This document shows positions 50,916 through 60,892 of a DNA stretch of 64,000 nucleotides, in pieces; position 1 is the stretch's first letter, and each line of letters starts with the position of its first letter. This DNA comes from Gracilaria domingensis (lineage: Eukaryota; Rhodophyta; Florideophyceae; Gracilariales; Gracilariaceae). A model generated the notes under the pieces. It searched no databases. It was not told where the DNA came from and saw only the letters and a list, made by a program, of their open reading frames with translations. Both the position numbers and the translations under genes were made by a program. The stretch covers positions 62,001 to 126,000 of the forward strand of contig VCMS01000001.1 of the NCBI GenBank assembly GCA_022539475.1. Reading direction: 5' to 3'.

Positions 50916-51785
50916 TTACTTGGAGCGAGAGTTACACAACTGTCGAATACTTTGCGACTTGTCTTCCTCCCGGACAAGTCGTAGTAAGGCGCTCATGGAA
51001 ACTCTCGGTTTCGAGAACAATGTGAGTTTCTTAACATTTGAAATTCCATAATCCCAGTCTACATCCCGTCCCTCCGTCTCAATCTTTAGGAAAAGTGGTC
51101 CATGTTCTGAAACGAACTGTACTATATCCTTGAACCTGTAGAACGCTGATTTCTGACCGCTTCGATTCCAATGTTTATCCGTGTAGTTTCTGACGATTGT
51201 TCGTCGCGTAGAAGCCCTTAAAAACAATCTAACGGGCTTAAAGTTCATCGTTTTATCTCCATATCGCCATAATCCTACCACTTCTTCCAATGTAGGCGGT
51301 AGATTTGGAATGAATTTGATAGTTGCAACAGAGGCGCCGACGCACTCTGTATCTGGTGAAGAAACGTGTGTTTCACGAACAAAATCCTGGCCCATATCGA
51401 AAACAGTTTGAGAGGTTTGAATCGGCATATGACGATCTGCGTATTGGTTACCTACATGGTAATCACGCCTCACGTCTGATTCTGGAATACATTTTTTTGG
51501 CGTGCTACGATTCAATCTCTCTGGATGATAACACTGCTCACTCACGATCTGTCTTCGCCTTTCCAACGTCTTGAAGCGATGCTCCGTCTCTCTTCTCCAC
51601 ACAAAGAATCTGTCTTTATCGATCTGATCAGTACCGCAGTTCGCGTCTTTGTTAAACGACGCCATAATCTGGGACCTTAGTTTGGAAAACACAGCATGCT
51701 CGTAATCCCAGATCTGGCGTGGCGGCTTGAATCCTATTCCAGTTCCACCACCCTGAATAGCTGGAACGTAGCCATGACGTTCCAT
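50916..51785 (-). CDS. Partner protein of the recombinase element, possible GCR1_C-like DNA-binding region
   Basis: The 289-residue protein starts at a clear ATG and is divergent from the recombinase gene. Residues 1-160 are polar. From about residue 165 it reads PPTLEEVVGLWRYGDKTMNF, then TRRTIVRNYTDKHWNRSGQK and AFYRFKDIVQFVSEHGPLF. The layout (TxxExxxLWxxG, then a Trp and an Arg/Tyr-rich helix) recalls the GCR1_C DNA-binding domain, which many Cryptons carry in the same protein as the recombinase. Here it would be a separate gene. The domain call is from memory and weak. Its place inside the element, between the two arrays, suggests a role in binding the repeats or in helping transposition. 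Confidence 0.6.
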   Translation of the reverse strand: MERHGYVPAIQGGGTGIGFKPPRQIWDYEHAVFSKLRSQIMASFNKDANCGTDQIDKDRFFVWRRETEHRFKTLERRRQIVSEQCYHPERLNRSTPKKCIPESDVRRDYHVGNQYADRHMPIQTSQTVFDMGQDFVRETHVSSPDTECVGASVATIKFIPNLPPTLEEVVGLWRYGDKTMNFKPVRLFLRASTRRTIVRNYTDKHWNRSGQKSAFYRFKDIVQFVSEHGPLFLKIETEGRDVDWDYGISNVKKLTLFSKPRVSMSALLRLVREEDKSQSIRQLCNSRSK

Positions 51786-52082
51786 TGTAGATCTGAAAGT
51801 CGAGACAATAGAAGCAAAATCCCATGAATCTGGATCTGCTGGAAGGGCAAACGTTCAGTGCACTTCCTGTCAGAGAAAGACCCGGAGCTTGATTTTAGTT
51901 TTGGAGGGAACCAAGACGACAGTTGCGATAAAGATACTAAATAAACAGACAAATATGTAGGTTTTGACTTTCGAATATCGTTTTGATGTTGCTTTCCTTC
52001 GCATTAGTATGGGGAAATCGCAGGCTCTCTCCCTATTGTGGATGAAGTCAAGCAATATCTCACTCATTTTCATTCGTCTCAA
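51786..52082. promoter_or_regulatory. Divergent promoter region of the element
   Basis: About 0.3 kb between the two start codons must hold both promoters. It is AT-richer than the arrays and contains no copy of the 161-bp repeat. Confidence 0.45.
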
Positions 52083-53330
52083 ATGGGCAGCAGGAAGGAA
52101 AACAAAGATGATCAAGCTACTGGGAAAGATTCAAATGAAGGTATCCAACCTGTGATCCGCAAAGGTAGAGGGCGACGCGTTCCCATGGTGCAAGCCTCTG
52201 GGTCTGCTTTGAGAAGCAGACACGACTTGATTACATCTGCCCATAGCGATGCTACGAAAGCAAACATTGCTCTAGCTGAAAAGGTGCTAGAGAAGTACGT
52301 AATTATGAAGAATGCTCCCGACCCACAAAAGGTGACACGCAACAGTTCTGAGCTGGTACTGAATCTTTTGGCCGACTATTGTGGATTTGGTACGAAAGAA
52401 GCCCTAAAGAACAATACGATGGGAGCACTTGTTCAAGGGTTAAGACTCGTTTACTCGAAGCATGGTCATTATCAGTCGTGGTATGTTGATAAGAACGGTG
52501 AAGCACAAGGAAACCCGCTAATCAATAATCCAGATATCGAACGGCTGCGTAAAGCTCATCGTGTGCACTTAGCACGAAACGGTACCTTTAGCCATAGAGC
52601 TCGACCACTCACTGTCGAGAATATATGTGATATTGCAGAACAATTCTGGTACGGAAGCGATCGCATTCCCAGTCCACAAGATGTGGCATTACATGCTGTG
52701 TTAGTTCTTGGAATTCATCTCGGACTGCGGTACGATGAAGTTACCAAATTGAAGGTAGAAAACGTAAGTGTGGGATCGGGTGGTGTTCGATTGGCAATGC
52801 GTGAATCTATCAAAAACTCAACAGTTGAAAGAGACTATGTACTACGTGAGTGGGATGGTCATAGCGCTATTAGGCTCTCCGTACTTTTGGATCCGTTTCT
52901 TGCTCTTTTTTCTTGGCTCGCTTTGCGTGGGGCCTCTAAGGGGTATTTGTTCTGTGATATTCGTGCCAATACCGACCTTTTTATGCTGAATCAAGCAAAG
53001 CCCTGGCATGTCAAAAGCTTTACGAATGTTCTTCGTCAAAGATTGCGTCAAATCGGTGTTGGAGATTGCGACATTCCGTCGTACTCGGGACACTCCATGA
53101 AACGCGGCTGTGTTCAATTATATCGCTCCTTGGGTTTACGCGATGAGATGGTTATGCAGCTTATACAAATGTCTGGTCCGAACGCTTATCACAACTATTG
53201 CGCAGCCTACAACGATTGTGCCCCGCCTGATCTGCCCAGATTCGCATCTGTTGAAGATTTTCTGCAGCATGCAAAAACATTGACCGTAGAAAACGAGGCT
53301 CACCATAGTAAGTCTCAACCTTCGTCATAA
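52083..53330 (+). CDS. Tyrosine recombinase, Crypton-like
   Basis: The 415-residue protein has an N-terminal SAM-like region (about residues 60-180) and a catalytic domain. The first catalytic Arg is in GIHLGLRYDEVTKL, followed by a beta segment. The box II region reads SYSGHSMKRGCVQLYRSLGL, and NAYHNYCAAYND carries candidate nucleophilic Tyr residues. In classical enzymes box II is HxxR; here the position three after His is Lys and Arg comes one later. The N-terminus is basic. Upstream of the ATG the frame stays open for 25 codons to a TAG. Such enzymes cut and rejoin DNA at short inverted-arm sites. The gene is intact and lies between the two inverted repeat arrays. Confidence 0.82.
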   Translation: MGSRKENKDDQATGKDSNEGIQPVIRKGRGRRVPMVQASGSALRSRHDLITSAHSDATKANIALAEKVLEKYVIMKNAPDPQKVTRNSSELVLNLLADYCGFGTKEALKNNTMGALVQGLRLVYSKHGHYQSWYVDKNGEAQGNPLINNPDIERLRKAHRVHLARNGTFSHRARPLTVENICDIAEQFWYGSDRIPSPQDVALHAVLVLGIHLGLRYDEVTKLKVENVSVGSGGVRLAMRESIKNSTVERDYVLREWDGHSAIRLSVLLDPFLALFSWLALRGASKGYLFCDIRANTDLFMLNQAKPWHVKSFTNVLRQRLRQIGVGDCDIPSYSGHSMKRGCVQLYRSLGLRDEMVMQLIQMSGPNAYHNYCAAYNDCAPPDLPRFASVEDFLQHAKTLTVENEAHHSKSQPSS

Positions 53331-53599
53331 TCTTCATAGTTTCTTTAGACATTACATATGAACATTATTCTAAGGTGTAAAAGATTAGGACCTCTGAGTA
53401 ACACGTTTGTTTGCAGAGAGTTCATTTTCGTCCACATCCTTCAGCATCATCTACTTCTAGGAGCAATCATTGACTCACACATATGGAAATGAGAAACCCA
53501 ATCGTTCGAAATGTTCAAATCCATTAATGCACACTGCCAACCACCATGAAGACATTCTTAATTGGGCCAAACCCTATGCTCAGATTCACACACAAATCA

Positions 53600-54885
53600 G
53601 AGCATGAGGTGGGGAAGCCATCTCGTGCTCCTTTGCCAATAACCCCGAGAGCCATCGCCACACTGCCGGACGAGCCGGGCAGTCTGGCGATGGCTCACAC
53701 ACCTACCAGAGCACGAGCTGGGCAAGCCAGCTCGTGCTCTGCCCAAAGTGGCATAGGTGCAAAAGTGCTGGGCGAGCCAGCAATTTTGCACCTTTACCAC
53801 TAACCCCGTGAACCATCGCCAGGCTGCTGGACAAGCCGGGCAGTCTGGCGATGGCTCACACACCTACCAGAGCACGAGCTGGGCAAGCCAGCTTTTGCTC
53901 TGCCCAAAGTGGCTCAGGTGCAAAAGTGCTGGACGAGCCAGCACTCTTACACCTTTGCCACTAACCCCGAGAGCCATCGCCACACTGCCGGACGAGCCGG
54001 GCAGTCTGGCGATGGCTCACACACCTACCAGAGCACGATCTGGGCAAGCCAGCTCGTGCTCTGCCCAAAGAGGCAGAGGTGCAAAAGTGCTGGGCGAGCC
54101 AGCAATTTTGCACCTTTACCACTAACCCCGTGAACCATCGCCAGGCTGCTGGACAAGCCGGGCAGTCTGGCGATAGCTCACACACCTACCAGAGCACGAG
54201 CTGGGCAAGCCAGCTTTTGCTCTGCCCAAAGTGGCTCAGGTGCAATAGTGCTGGACGAGCCAGCACTCTTACACCTTTGCCACTAACCCCGAGAGCCATC
54301 GCCACACTGCCGGACGAGCCGGGCAGTCTGGCGATGGCTCACACACCTACCAGAGCACGATCTGGGCAAGCCAGCTCGTGCTCTGCCCAAAGAGGCAGAG
54401 GTGCAAAAGTGCTGGGCGAGCCAGCACTTTTGCACCTTTACCACTAACCCCGTGAACCATCGCCAGGCTGCTGGACGAGCCGGGCAGTCTGGCGATGGCT
54501 CACAAATATATCCGAGCACGAGCTGGGCAAGCCAGCCCGTGCTCTGCCCAACGGTGAAGAGGTGCAAAAGTGCTGGACAAGCAACCACTTTCACACTTAT
54601 GCCTCTAACCTCGGGAGCCATCGCCACACTGCCGGACGAGCTGGGCAGGCTGGCGATGGCTCACACACCTACAATAGCATTCCTTGGGAAAGCCATCTTG
54701 TTCTCTGCCCAAAGTGGCAGAGGTGCAAAAGTGCTGGGCAAGCTAGCATTTTTTAATTTTTGCCACTAATCTTGCCAGTCATCGTCAGACTTCGAAAAGA
54801 GCTAGGTAGTCTGGTGATGGCTCACAACATAACCAGAACACAAGCTGTAGAAGCCAGCTTGTGATATGACCAGAGTGGCATTGAT
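53600..54885 (-). repeat. Right array of the 161-bp palindromic repeat, inverted relative to the left array
   Basis: The marker CTCAC occurs at 53694, 53855, 54016, 54177, 54338, 54499, 54660 and 54821: eight units with an exact 161-bp period. Odd and even units differ (CCGAGAGCCATCG against CCGTGAACCATCG), giving a 322-bp higher-order period through the first six units. Palindromes in each unit include AGAGCACGAGCTGG-GCAAG-CCAGCTCGTGCTCT at 53708-53740 and a 17-5-17 one at 54399-54437 with centre GCGAG. The last units are degraded. Confidence 0.92.
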
Positions 54886-56446
54886 ACGAATTATGAGAGA
54901 GTTTGGATTTGTGGGCCTCTGTTACAATCTCTACGAGTCATGATCAGGCTGTATTTAGTCACACTGTTTGATAGTGTGTTACGCTCATATTGAATTAAAA
55001 GCAGTAGAAACTTGGTTATGAGTACTTTCCATGTAGTTATTTGCCGTATACTGCAGGGTTTGCAAAGTTTGAAATAACGAAACAAATGAGTCTATGGTTT
55101 GTTGAGATCCGTGGAATTTATTGGTGTCTTTGTAACAATTTGGTTCTTGTTTCTTAGTAAGATCGACAATTTGTTATGACGTAGTCGTACGTTGCTAAGT
55201 TATTCCTCCAGAAGTGGCTTACATTGTAAGCTTTGAGATGGATTTGAATTAAACCTTTCAAAAAGTGAACTCTAAATTTGAAACTTTCTACTGCAGGGTA
55301 TGAAAGTCGTTTTGGCGGCTACCAGATATGGGCAGCTACGTAGCTATAGTTTATTGGTGTAAGCTTTGGTCACGCAGTTATCTGTGAGAACCGTAGTGCA
55401 CCGTGCAGCACGGTTCTTTTTGGACAATAATCCTACATTACCGACCAGACGGCAATTGCGGAAGACGTTACAGGACAAAAGCTTGGTTCTCCTTAGATCG
55501 TAGGTTTTTCGAACGAATTCACATAGACCAAAGGTCGGCATCAGCATGATGCTGCTAGGCGCAAGCGCTACAGATTCGTTTCGGTTCGCGTTTTGAAGGG
55601 GAAGGGGATGCCGGGAGAGCTTGCTTTTGTCGGGCGCTATGCGGTTGGGGAGAAATATCCAACAGAAAATGAGTGCTTGTGCAGCACAAACGCTTCGATT
55701 GTCTCTGATCGTCGAGCAAAATCAAGCATGTCACGCAAAATGCACAAATCGTGACGGTTTGTGTGCTCACAACTAGCTAGCGTTCTTGTGTTTTCAGGAG
55801 ACGCCCAGTTCTCTCTCTCTCTCCCTCTCTTTATGGGTATTCCAGCCTAATTCCGACGTAGAATATAGCGCTTCTCAGTTCAAACGGCGCAATACGTATA
55901 GAGAGTATTTATGTGGAAAGCAGGTGGAAAGTATCTGGAATTTCGAGGTACGAAGAAGAAGGTTTATCGGAACGGCAGTGCCTGGCAGATCTTTACAGAG
56001 CCTGCGGCGCCTGCACTTATAGGCTAAGCATTCGCGCACTCTACCCGCCTCTGCTCCGCCGTCTTCTGATCACCGGCCGCTGCCGTTGTTCGTGTCTTTG
56101 GCCGGCCGCTGCCGTCCGCGCTTCTTCACCCACCACTCCCGCCCTTGGAGCAGCTTCGTTCTGATAGGACGGGCTGAACGCGTACGGTAGAAGACCGTAC
56201 GGTGCAGCAGAGCCTTATGAGCGGTTGCTCGCTCCGTGTCTCCATTCCCAGAAATAAAGATCGCCGTTGAGCGGAACGAGAGTGCCAGATAATTTTCGAT
56301 ACTTTACACAGCAAAGCCTGGACCTGTTTCAGCAAAATCGTATCCTTCCCTTTGGGAATGTTGCAAATTGAATTTCTTTGTCTTCACAACAGATATCACC
56401 CCAGATTGTTGTTCAAGTGGAAACTCGCTCCCCAGGGGAATTCTTC
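54886..56446. other. Intergenic, no gene seen
   Basis: About 1.5 kb between the element and PRXL2. It holds a small CACACTGTTTGATAGTGTG hairpin near 54959 and a pyrimidine-rich CTCTCTCTCTCTC tract near 55812. No coding frame of note. Confidence 0.45.
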
Positions 56447-57157
56447 ATGGCGCCGAAAATGTCCGCGTTTACCACCCCGTGCCCGGCACGTCTGAGTTCT
56501 AGGCGGTGTCACACTTCGACATCTTCTCGGAGAATGCCGCGAGCGTCACTGCAACCAGCAACACAGACCGCGTTTGCTTCTTTGCTTCCCACACCAGAGC
56601 AATCTACAGTCCTCACACCTCAAGGCACTCATGTATCCCTCGTTGATCACGTCAGCTCCAAAAATGCACAGGGCGAGGCGGTTTTGCTTGGTTGGTTGCG
56701 CCATTTTGGCTGTACGCTTTGTAAAAAGCAAGCGAATGACTGGAAGTCCATGTTGCCTCGGCTTCGAGAACGAACATTAGTGAATGTCGTGCTTGTCGGA
56801 AACGGATCAGCATCGCAGGCTAGAGAGTTTCAAAAAGAGATTAATTGGGAAGGCGACTTGTTTACAGACCCCGATAGGCGCACGTACAGAGCGCTCAAGA
56901 TGAAGGCTGGCGTGCTGACGACGCTGAATTTGCCTTCCCTGAAGACCGTAATACGCAGTTTCCGCCATGGCAACAAGCAAACATGGTCGAGAATACCGAC
57001 CGACGCATTTCAGCAGGGTGGTGCTCTTCTTGTTGATAACGAAGGTATCGTTCGAATGTTTCATGCAGACGATTTCGCCGGGGATCATGTTTCAAAAGAG
57101 CGCTTAGTTGCAGAAGTTTCAAAGTTGGCCATCAATGGGCAGGCTTCATCTTTGTAG
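56447..57157 (+). CDS. PRXL2/AhpC-TSA thioredoxin-fold protein, plastid-targeted
   Basis: The 236-residue product begins with a Ser/Arg/Pro/Thr-rich presequence (MAPKMSAFTTPCPARLSSRR) typical of plastid import. The mature domain has the PRXL2 (FAM213/AAED1) layout: VLLGWLRHFGCTLCKKQAND with a CxxC redox pair, a strand VNVVLVGNGS, EFQKEINWEGDLFTDPDRRT and YRALKMKAG, then GGALLVDNEGIVRMFHADDF near the end. These proteins are thiol oxidoreductases related to peroxiredoxins; bacterial and plant relatives are poorly characterised. The frame is open before this ATG, so another start or an upstream exon is possible. It is convergent with the WD40 gene, 63 bp apart. Confidence 0.82.
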   Translation: MAPKMSAFTTPCPARLSSRRCHTSTSSRRMPRASLQPATQTAFASLLPTPEQSTVLTPQGTHVSLVDHVSSKNAQGEAVLLGWLRHFGCTLCKKQANDWKSMLPRLRERTLVNVVLVGNGSASQAREFQKEINWEGDLFTDPDRRTYRALKMKAGVLTTLNLPSLKTVIRSFRHGNKQTWSRIPTDAFQQGGALLVDNEGIVRMFHADDFAGDHVSKERLVAEVSKLAINGQASSL

Positions 57158-57220
57158 ACTTTGTTTTCAAAAGTGTACATCACCTCACGATCGTTTCAGC
57201 AGTCGCACCGTGGGTGTTCT

Positions 57221-60200
57221 TTAATTAAAGGTTAGCAATCTCCTTGTTCCCTGTGTCACCATTGCATCGACGCCACTTCCACACGCCGCGTTTCCGTTTG
57301 TGGAAGTTTCCTCACCCAGCCTTGGTGGCTTCTTCACGGTCTCCAGCCCACCTGTTCTCCGCCGCTGCAGCTCAGCTACAGTGCCCATCATAGCTGCATA
57401 CCGCCTTGCGGAGGGCTCATAAAGAGCCTCATTGTAGTCAAGAAGTAATGCCTGCTTTTCAGTCGTAGTGTAATATTGAGCTATAGCACTCTGCACAACA
57501 CCCCTTGCTAGGCCCAGGTCCTTGCCTTGCCTCGGATCCTTTTTGGATATCCGGAAGAGTTCCCGTTCAAGCTCATGAAGCACCGGAAGAGTTTCGAGGT
57601 GCAGTTGAGCAAGCTGTTTGTACTGCCGCGCCGTATTTGTCAAGTCACGCAATCGCTCTTGCGTAGCAGCAACCCCTTCTTGTAGTTCAAGGAGCGTGCT
57701 ACTTAGCATATTCTTGCCTTCCGTGAAAGAAGCGTTCTGAGACATCCATGCTGCCACTGCGTCCTGAGATTGTTGGCGGAAAGCATTCCCTCTATTTGGA
57801 GCAATGGGGGTTACGGTCAAAGATAATCCGGGAGAGCTTAAAGGTTCAATCTCTCGATTCGCAGTGACGGACTCAATAGTTGCGTTCTTCAAACGAATGG
57901 TTTCGTCGCGTAGAGAGACAGTTTCACGCAGTTCCCGAAGTTCTGTTTCTTGTGCCTTGTTCGTTCTATGCATAGCTTCCATCTGCATACATAGCTGATC
58001 TATTTCCGCATTTGCAGAGGCCAACAAAGCTTCTCTCGCTTGATTCAAATCGTCATCGCTCTCATTACCATCAGTTGCATAAACCTTGGAAAACTTGAAC
58101 TTGCTCTCAAGTTCCTTGATTCTAATGTCTCTTGAGCGAAGCTTTTCTGAAAGTTGCTCAACCTCTTCTCGCAAGCTCTTGTTTTCCATATCCGCGCCGT
58201 CGAATGAATCTTGAAGTTCTTCGGCTGCCTTTCTTAAAGTGGTTATTGCACGGGTCATGTTTTCGGCTTCCTTTTGAAACAATTCTTCAGCTTTTCTTCG
58301 ATGTTCAATTTCTTCAAGAAGCAGCTTTCTCTCGATATGTAAGTCGTCCACTTCCGCACGAAGCTCTCGAACAAGAATTTCTTTCTCCAACTGCGTAGAT
58401 TTGTACTCATCAACGCGCTTCTTGAGAGTGTCAATAACAGAGAGCTTCTCACGTAGCTCCAAGTCACGCTGATAAAGAGCGTTTTGAAAGCCAGATTGAG
58501 CTCTATCTTCAGCTTGACGTACGCCGAACTCCCAGGATGATCGTTCATTTGATAACCTTTGCTTCGCCTCTTGCAATGAAGTTTCCAATTCCACACATCT
58601 CTGGCGATACTGAGCTTCTAATGAGTCACATTTCGTCCGAGATCGCTGAAGATCCCTTTCTGTCTGTGCCAATTTTAATTTTACAGATTGAAGCACAGCC
58701 TCGGCAGTTTTTCTGTCAGTTTCGACGTCCTTTCGAAGTGATGCGTTCCTCTCGTCTAGATCTCCGCGACTCTTACGTAGAGAATCAATGTCGCGAAGAT
58801 GGTCTTCCTTCAGAGCAGCAATGGTCGCATTATATTCTGATTCCATTAGAGCATCCTTTGCTGCGTGCTCCGCATATATCTGATCAACACTTTCTAGCAC
58901 CTTTTCCACTTCCTTTTCCAAGCTCTCGCATTTCCCTTCCAGAGCTTGATTCGCAGCTTTTAGTGAGGCTACTTGACGATCTGCAGTTCTCAGAGTGTCC
59001 TTCTGAGACTGTATTTCAATCGACTTTCTCTCAATCTGATCATAAGCAGCATTAAGCTGTTCTTCAAAAGTACGAGATGTCTCTGAGGCGGCCTTTGATA
59101 GAGTTTCAAACTTGTCGTCTAGTGCCGTCTGTATTTTCTCCCTTCGCGATTTCTCTTGCTCGTAATCTCTTTCAAGATCATGCGCTTTCCGTCTTAGCTC
59201 AACTATCAATGATTCTTTTGCTTCCAATGTAGCGCTCCTATCACGTATAATACCTTCCAGGGAAGACATTGTATTTTCTGATTGTGACTTCAGCTGCTTG
59301 ATGTCCTCGGCGAACATGTTGCGTTCTTTCAGAACGACTTCGTAATCCTTTTCAAGTCTCCGACATTTGTCTGTTTCCTCCTCTAACCGCTTCTGAAGCT
59401 GAGATATAGTCTTTCTCGGGTTTTCAGTCTTCTGAGGTGTTCGCAAGACTCCCGGATCGTTCTCATCCGGTGCGCTAGATGTGGTTGTTTCTGTGTAGTC
59501 TACTTCACAAAGATCAATTAGGTCCTTTCCGTACTCAAGCTCTTTGGTCATATTCGCAATAACCTTTCGTATTTCGGATGATTCAGAGGGCCCATAGGCA
59601 TGAGGTGAAAGCATCTCATCTGCCAAGAGCGAAACAAGAAACTCCGATAATCGGTGCATCGATTCCTTTAGAAAATCGCAATGGCTTTTCTTCATAGACA
59701 TTGGTACCAGGCAATTCTCTGAGTCCAACGGGCCATCTACATCGTTTTTTCTTCGCGGCCGGGAGGGGTCTTCTTGATCTGTGATTGATGAAGCTCGTAA
59801 TGGGGCCGACAGCACCTCTGAAACCTCGTCAGCAGGATAATCATCGCTGCTCTTGTTTTCATCGAGCGTTTTCACATAATATCCTGATGTACGCAGGGCG
59901 GCGATCTCATCGCTTGCGTCTGCTAATTGCTGCTCAAGGTCCATTATCCGTAATTCTGAGCTTTCTACAGCCTCGTTGGCTGTAAGGCCTCGAACCCTTG
60001 TTGATACAACTTGTGGGCCTTGCCTTTCACAGAGGGCCATGATTGACACTTCCTCAAAAGGTCTACGTTCAAGGATGGTTATAGAAAGCACGTCTTCGGA
60101 TGGCAATAGATCAGACATTTTGAAGGTGAAGTCTCGGGTGTCCCAGACAGCAACGTTACTGTGCTTAGAACTTCTGGGCATAGACGGCTGAGCATCAGTT

Positions 60201-60892
60201 CGCGGAAACGCTAGAGACCAAAGTTCATATTCTCCAACCTTCAAAAGATCAACCACCGGAGTCGTGTGCGGTGTTTGGCTAGATATGCATTCAATTCCGT
60301 TCGTACTTTCGCCAAATATATCAAAGATCTCCACCGCACCGTTCGCGAGTCCAGTCCATAGGGAGCTACCCACGCGCAGTAGGCTCCGTATTGGGGCAGA
60401 AGGAATAGATATTTCACGCACAGCATTCACTTCCTTTAAGTCCCAGACCAGGACCGTAGCGTCCTCACCACCAGAATATAGAAATCTTTCGTCTGCATCT
60501 AAAGCATGAACAGCCGCAGAATGCTCGACGCCATTACCAAGCATGCAGTCGAACGCGAGTGTATTGAGAAAGAGACGCACTACAGCTCCGTCATTAAGAC
60601 CTATAAACAAGGAGTTTTCTACCCAAAGAGATAAAAGACAAAGAGGGACGTCGTGAAGAGGTTCAGGAGATGACTGACGTATTTCGCCAGACTCCGGATC
60701 TAAGGCATGTATCGATCCGTCGAGGCATGCTGTATAGACGATTTGTTGTTCTTCACAAGCGGTAAGTGCCGCGGGAGCGGCCGGAAGATCTGTAATGGTG
60801 TGCCAGTTCACCTGGTTGGTGTCGGTGTAGCGCAAGGCGCCGCCGCGAGTGATGGACCAAATTCGGGAGGAGACGTGTACTGAACAAATCAT
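57221..60892 (-). CDS. WD40 beta-propeller and long coiled-coil protein
   Basis: The 1223-residue protein has an N-terminal propeller (about residues 1-310) with weak WD repeats, the clearest being YSGGEDATVLVWDLKEVN, then SLWTGLANGAVEIFDIFG and VAVWDTRDF. From about residue 320 to 1110 it is an almost continuous coiled coil rich in Glu, Lys, Arg and Leu, broken by a short Ser/Asp-rich linker. The C-terminus is a mixed helical region. The build suggests a cytoskeletal, centrosome-like or trafficking scaffold. I could not assign a named family. It starts at a clear ATG as one exon. The adjacent gamma-tubulin complex gene on the same strand may be coincidence. Confidence 0.82.
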   Translation of the reverse strand: MICSVHVSSRIWSITRGGALRYTDTNQVNWHTITDLPAAPAALTACEEQQIVYTACLDGSIHALDPESGEIRQSSPEPLHDVPLCLLSLWVENSLFIGLNDGAVVRLFLNTLAFDCMLGNGVEHSAAVHALDADERFLYSGGEDATVLVWDLKEVNAVREISIPSAPIRSLLRVGSSLWTGLANGAVEIFDIFGESTNGIECISSQTPHTTPVVDLLKVGEYELWSLAFPRTDAQPSMPRSSKHSNVAVWDTRDFTFKMSDLLPSEDVLSITILERRPFEEVSIMALCERQGPQVVSTRVRGLTANEAVESSELRIMDLEQQLADASDEIAALRTSGYYVKTLDENKSSDDYPADEVSEVLSAPLRASSITDQEDPSRPRRKNDVDGPLDSENCLVPMSMKKSHCDFLKESMHRLSEFLVSLLADEMLSPHAYGPSESSEIRKVIANMTKELEYGKDLIDLCEVDYTETTTSSAPDENDPGVLRTPQKTENPRKTISQLQKRLEEETDKCRRLEKDYEVVLKERNMFAEDIKQLKSQSENTMSSLEGIIRDRSATLEAKESLIVELRRKAHDLERDYEQEKSRREKIQTALDDKFETLSKAASETSRTFEEQLNAAYDQIERKSIEIQSQKDTLRTADRQVASLKAANQALEGKCESLEKEVEKVLESVDQIYAEHAAKDALMESEYNATIAALKEDHLRDIDSLRKSRGDLDERNASLRKDVETDRKTAEAVLQSVKLKLAQTERDLQRSRTKCDSLEAQYRQRCVELETSLQEAKQRLSNERSSWEFGVRQAEDRAQSGFQNALYQRDLELREKLSVIDTLKKRVDEYKSTQLEKEILVRELRAEVDDLHIERKLLLEEIEHRRKAEELFQKEAENMTRAITTLRKAAEELQDSFDGADMENKSLREEVEQLSEKLRSRDIRIKELESKFKFSKVYATDGNESDDDLNQAREALLASANAEIDQLCMQMEAMHRTNKAQETELRELRETVSLRDETIRLKNATIESVTANREIEPLSSPGLSLTVTPIAPNRGNAFRQQSQDAVAAWMSQNASFTEGKNMLSSTLLELQEGVAATQERLRDLTNTARQYKQLAQLHLETLPVLHELERELFRISKKDPRQGKDLGLARGVVQSAIAQYYTTTEKQALLLDYNEALYEPSARRYAAMMGTVAELQRRRTGGLETVKKPPRLGEETSTNGNAACGSGVDAMVTQGTRRLLTFN

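Larger units (their letters stand above)
50050..54885. mobile_element. Crypton-like tyrosine-recombinase element with inverted 161-bp repeat arrays
   Basis: The block has five parts: a left repeat array, a minus-strand gene (50916-51785), a short divergent promoter region, a plus-strand tyrosine recombinase gene (52083-53330), and a right repeat array. The right array is the same 161-bp repeat in the opposite orientation. The genes point outward towards the arrays. I see no reverse transcriptase, capsid or DDE transposase, so a Crypton-type DNA transposon fits best. The outermost units are degraded, and no target-site duplication could be identified. Both coding frames are intact, which suggests recent activity or selection. 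Confidence 0.6.
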
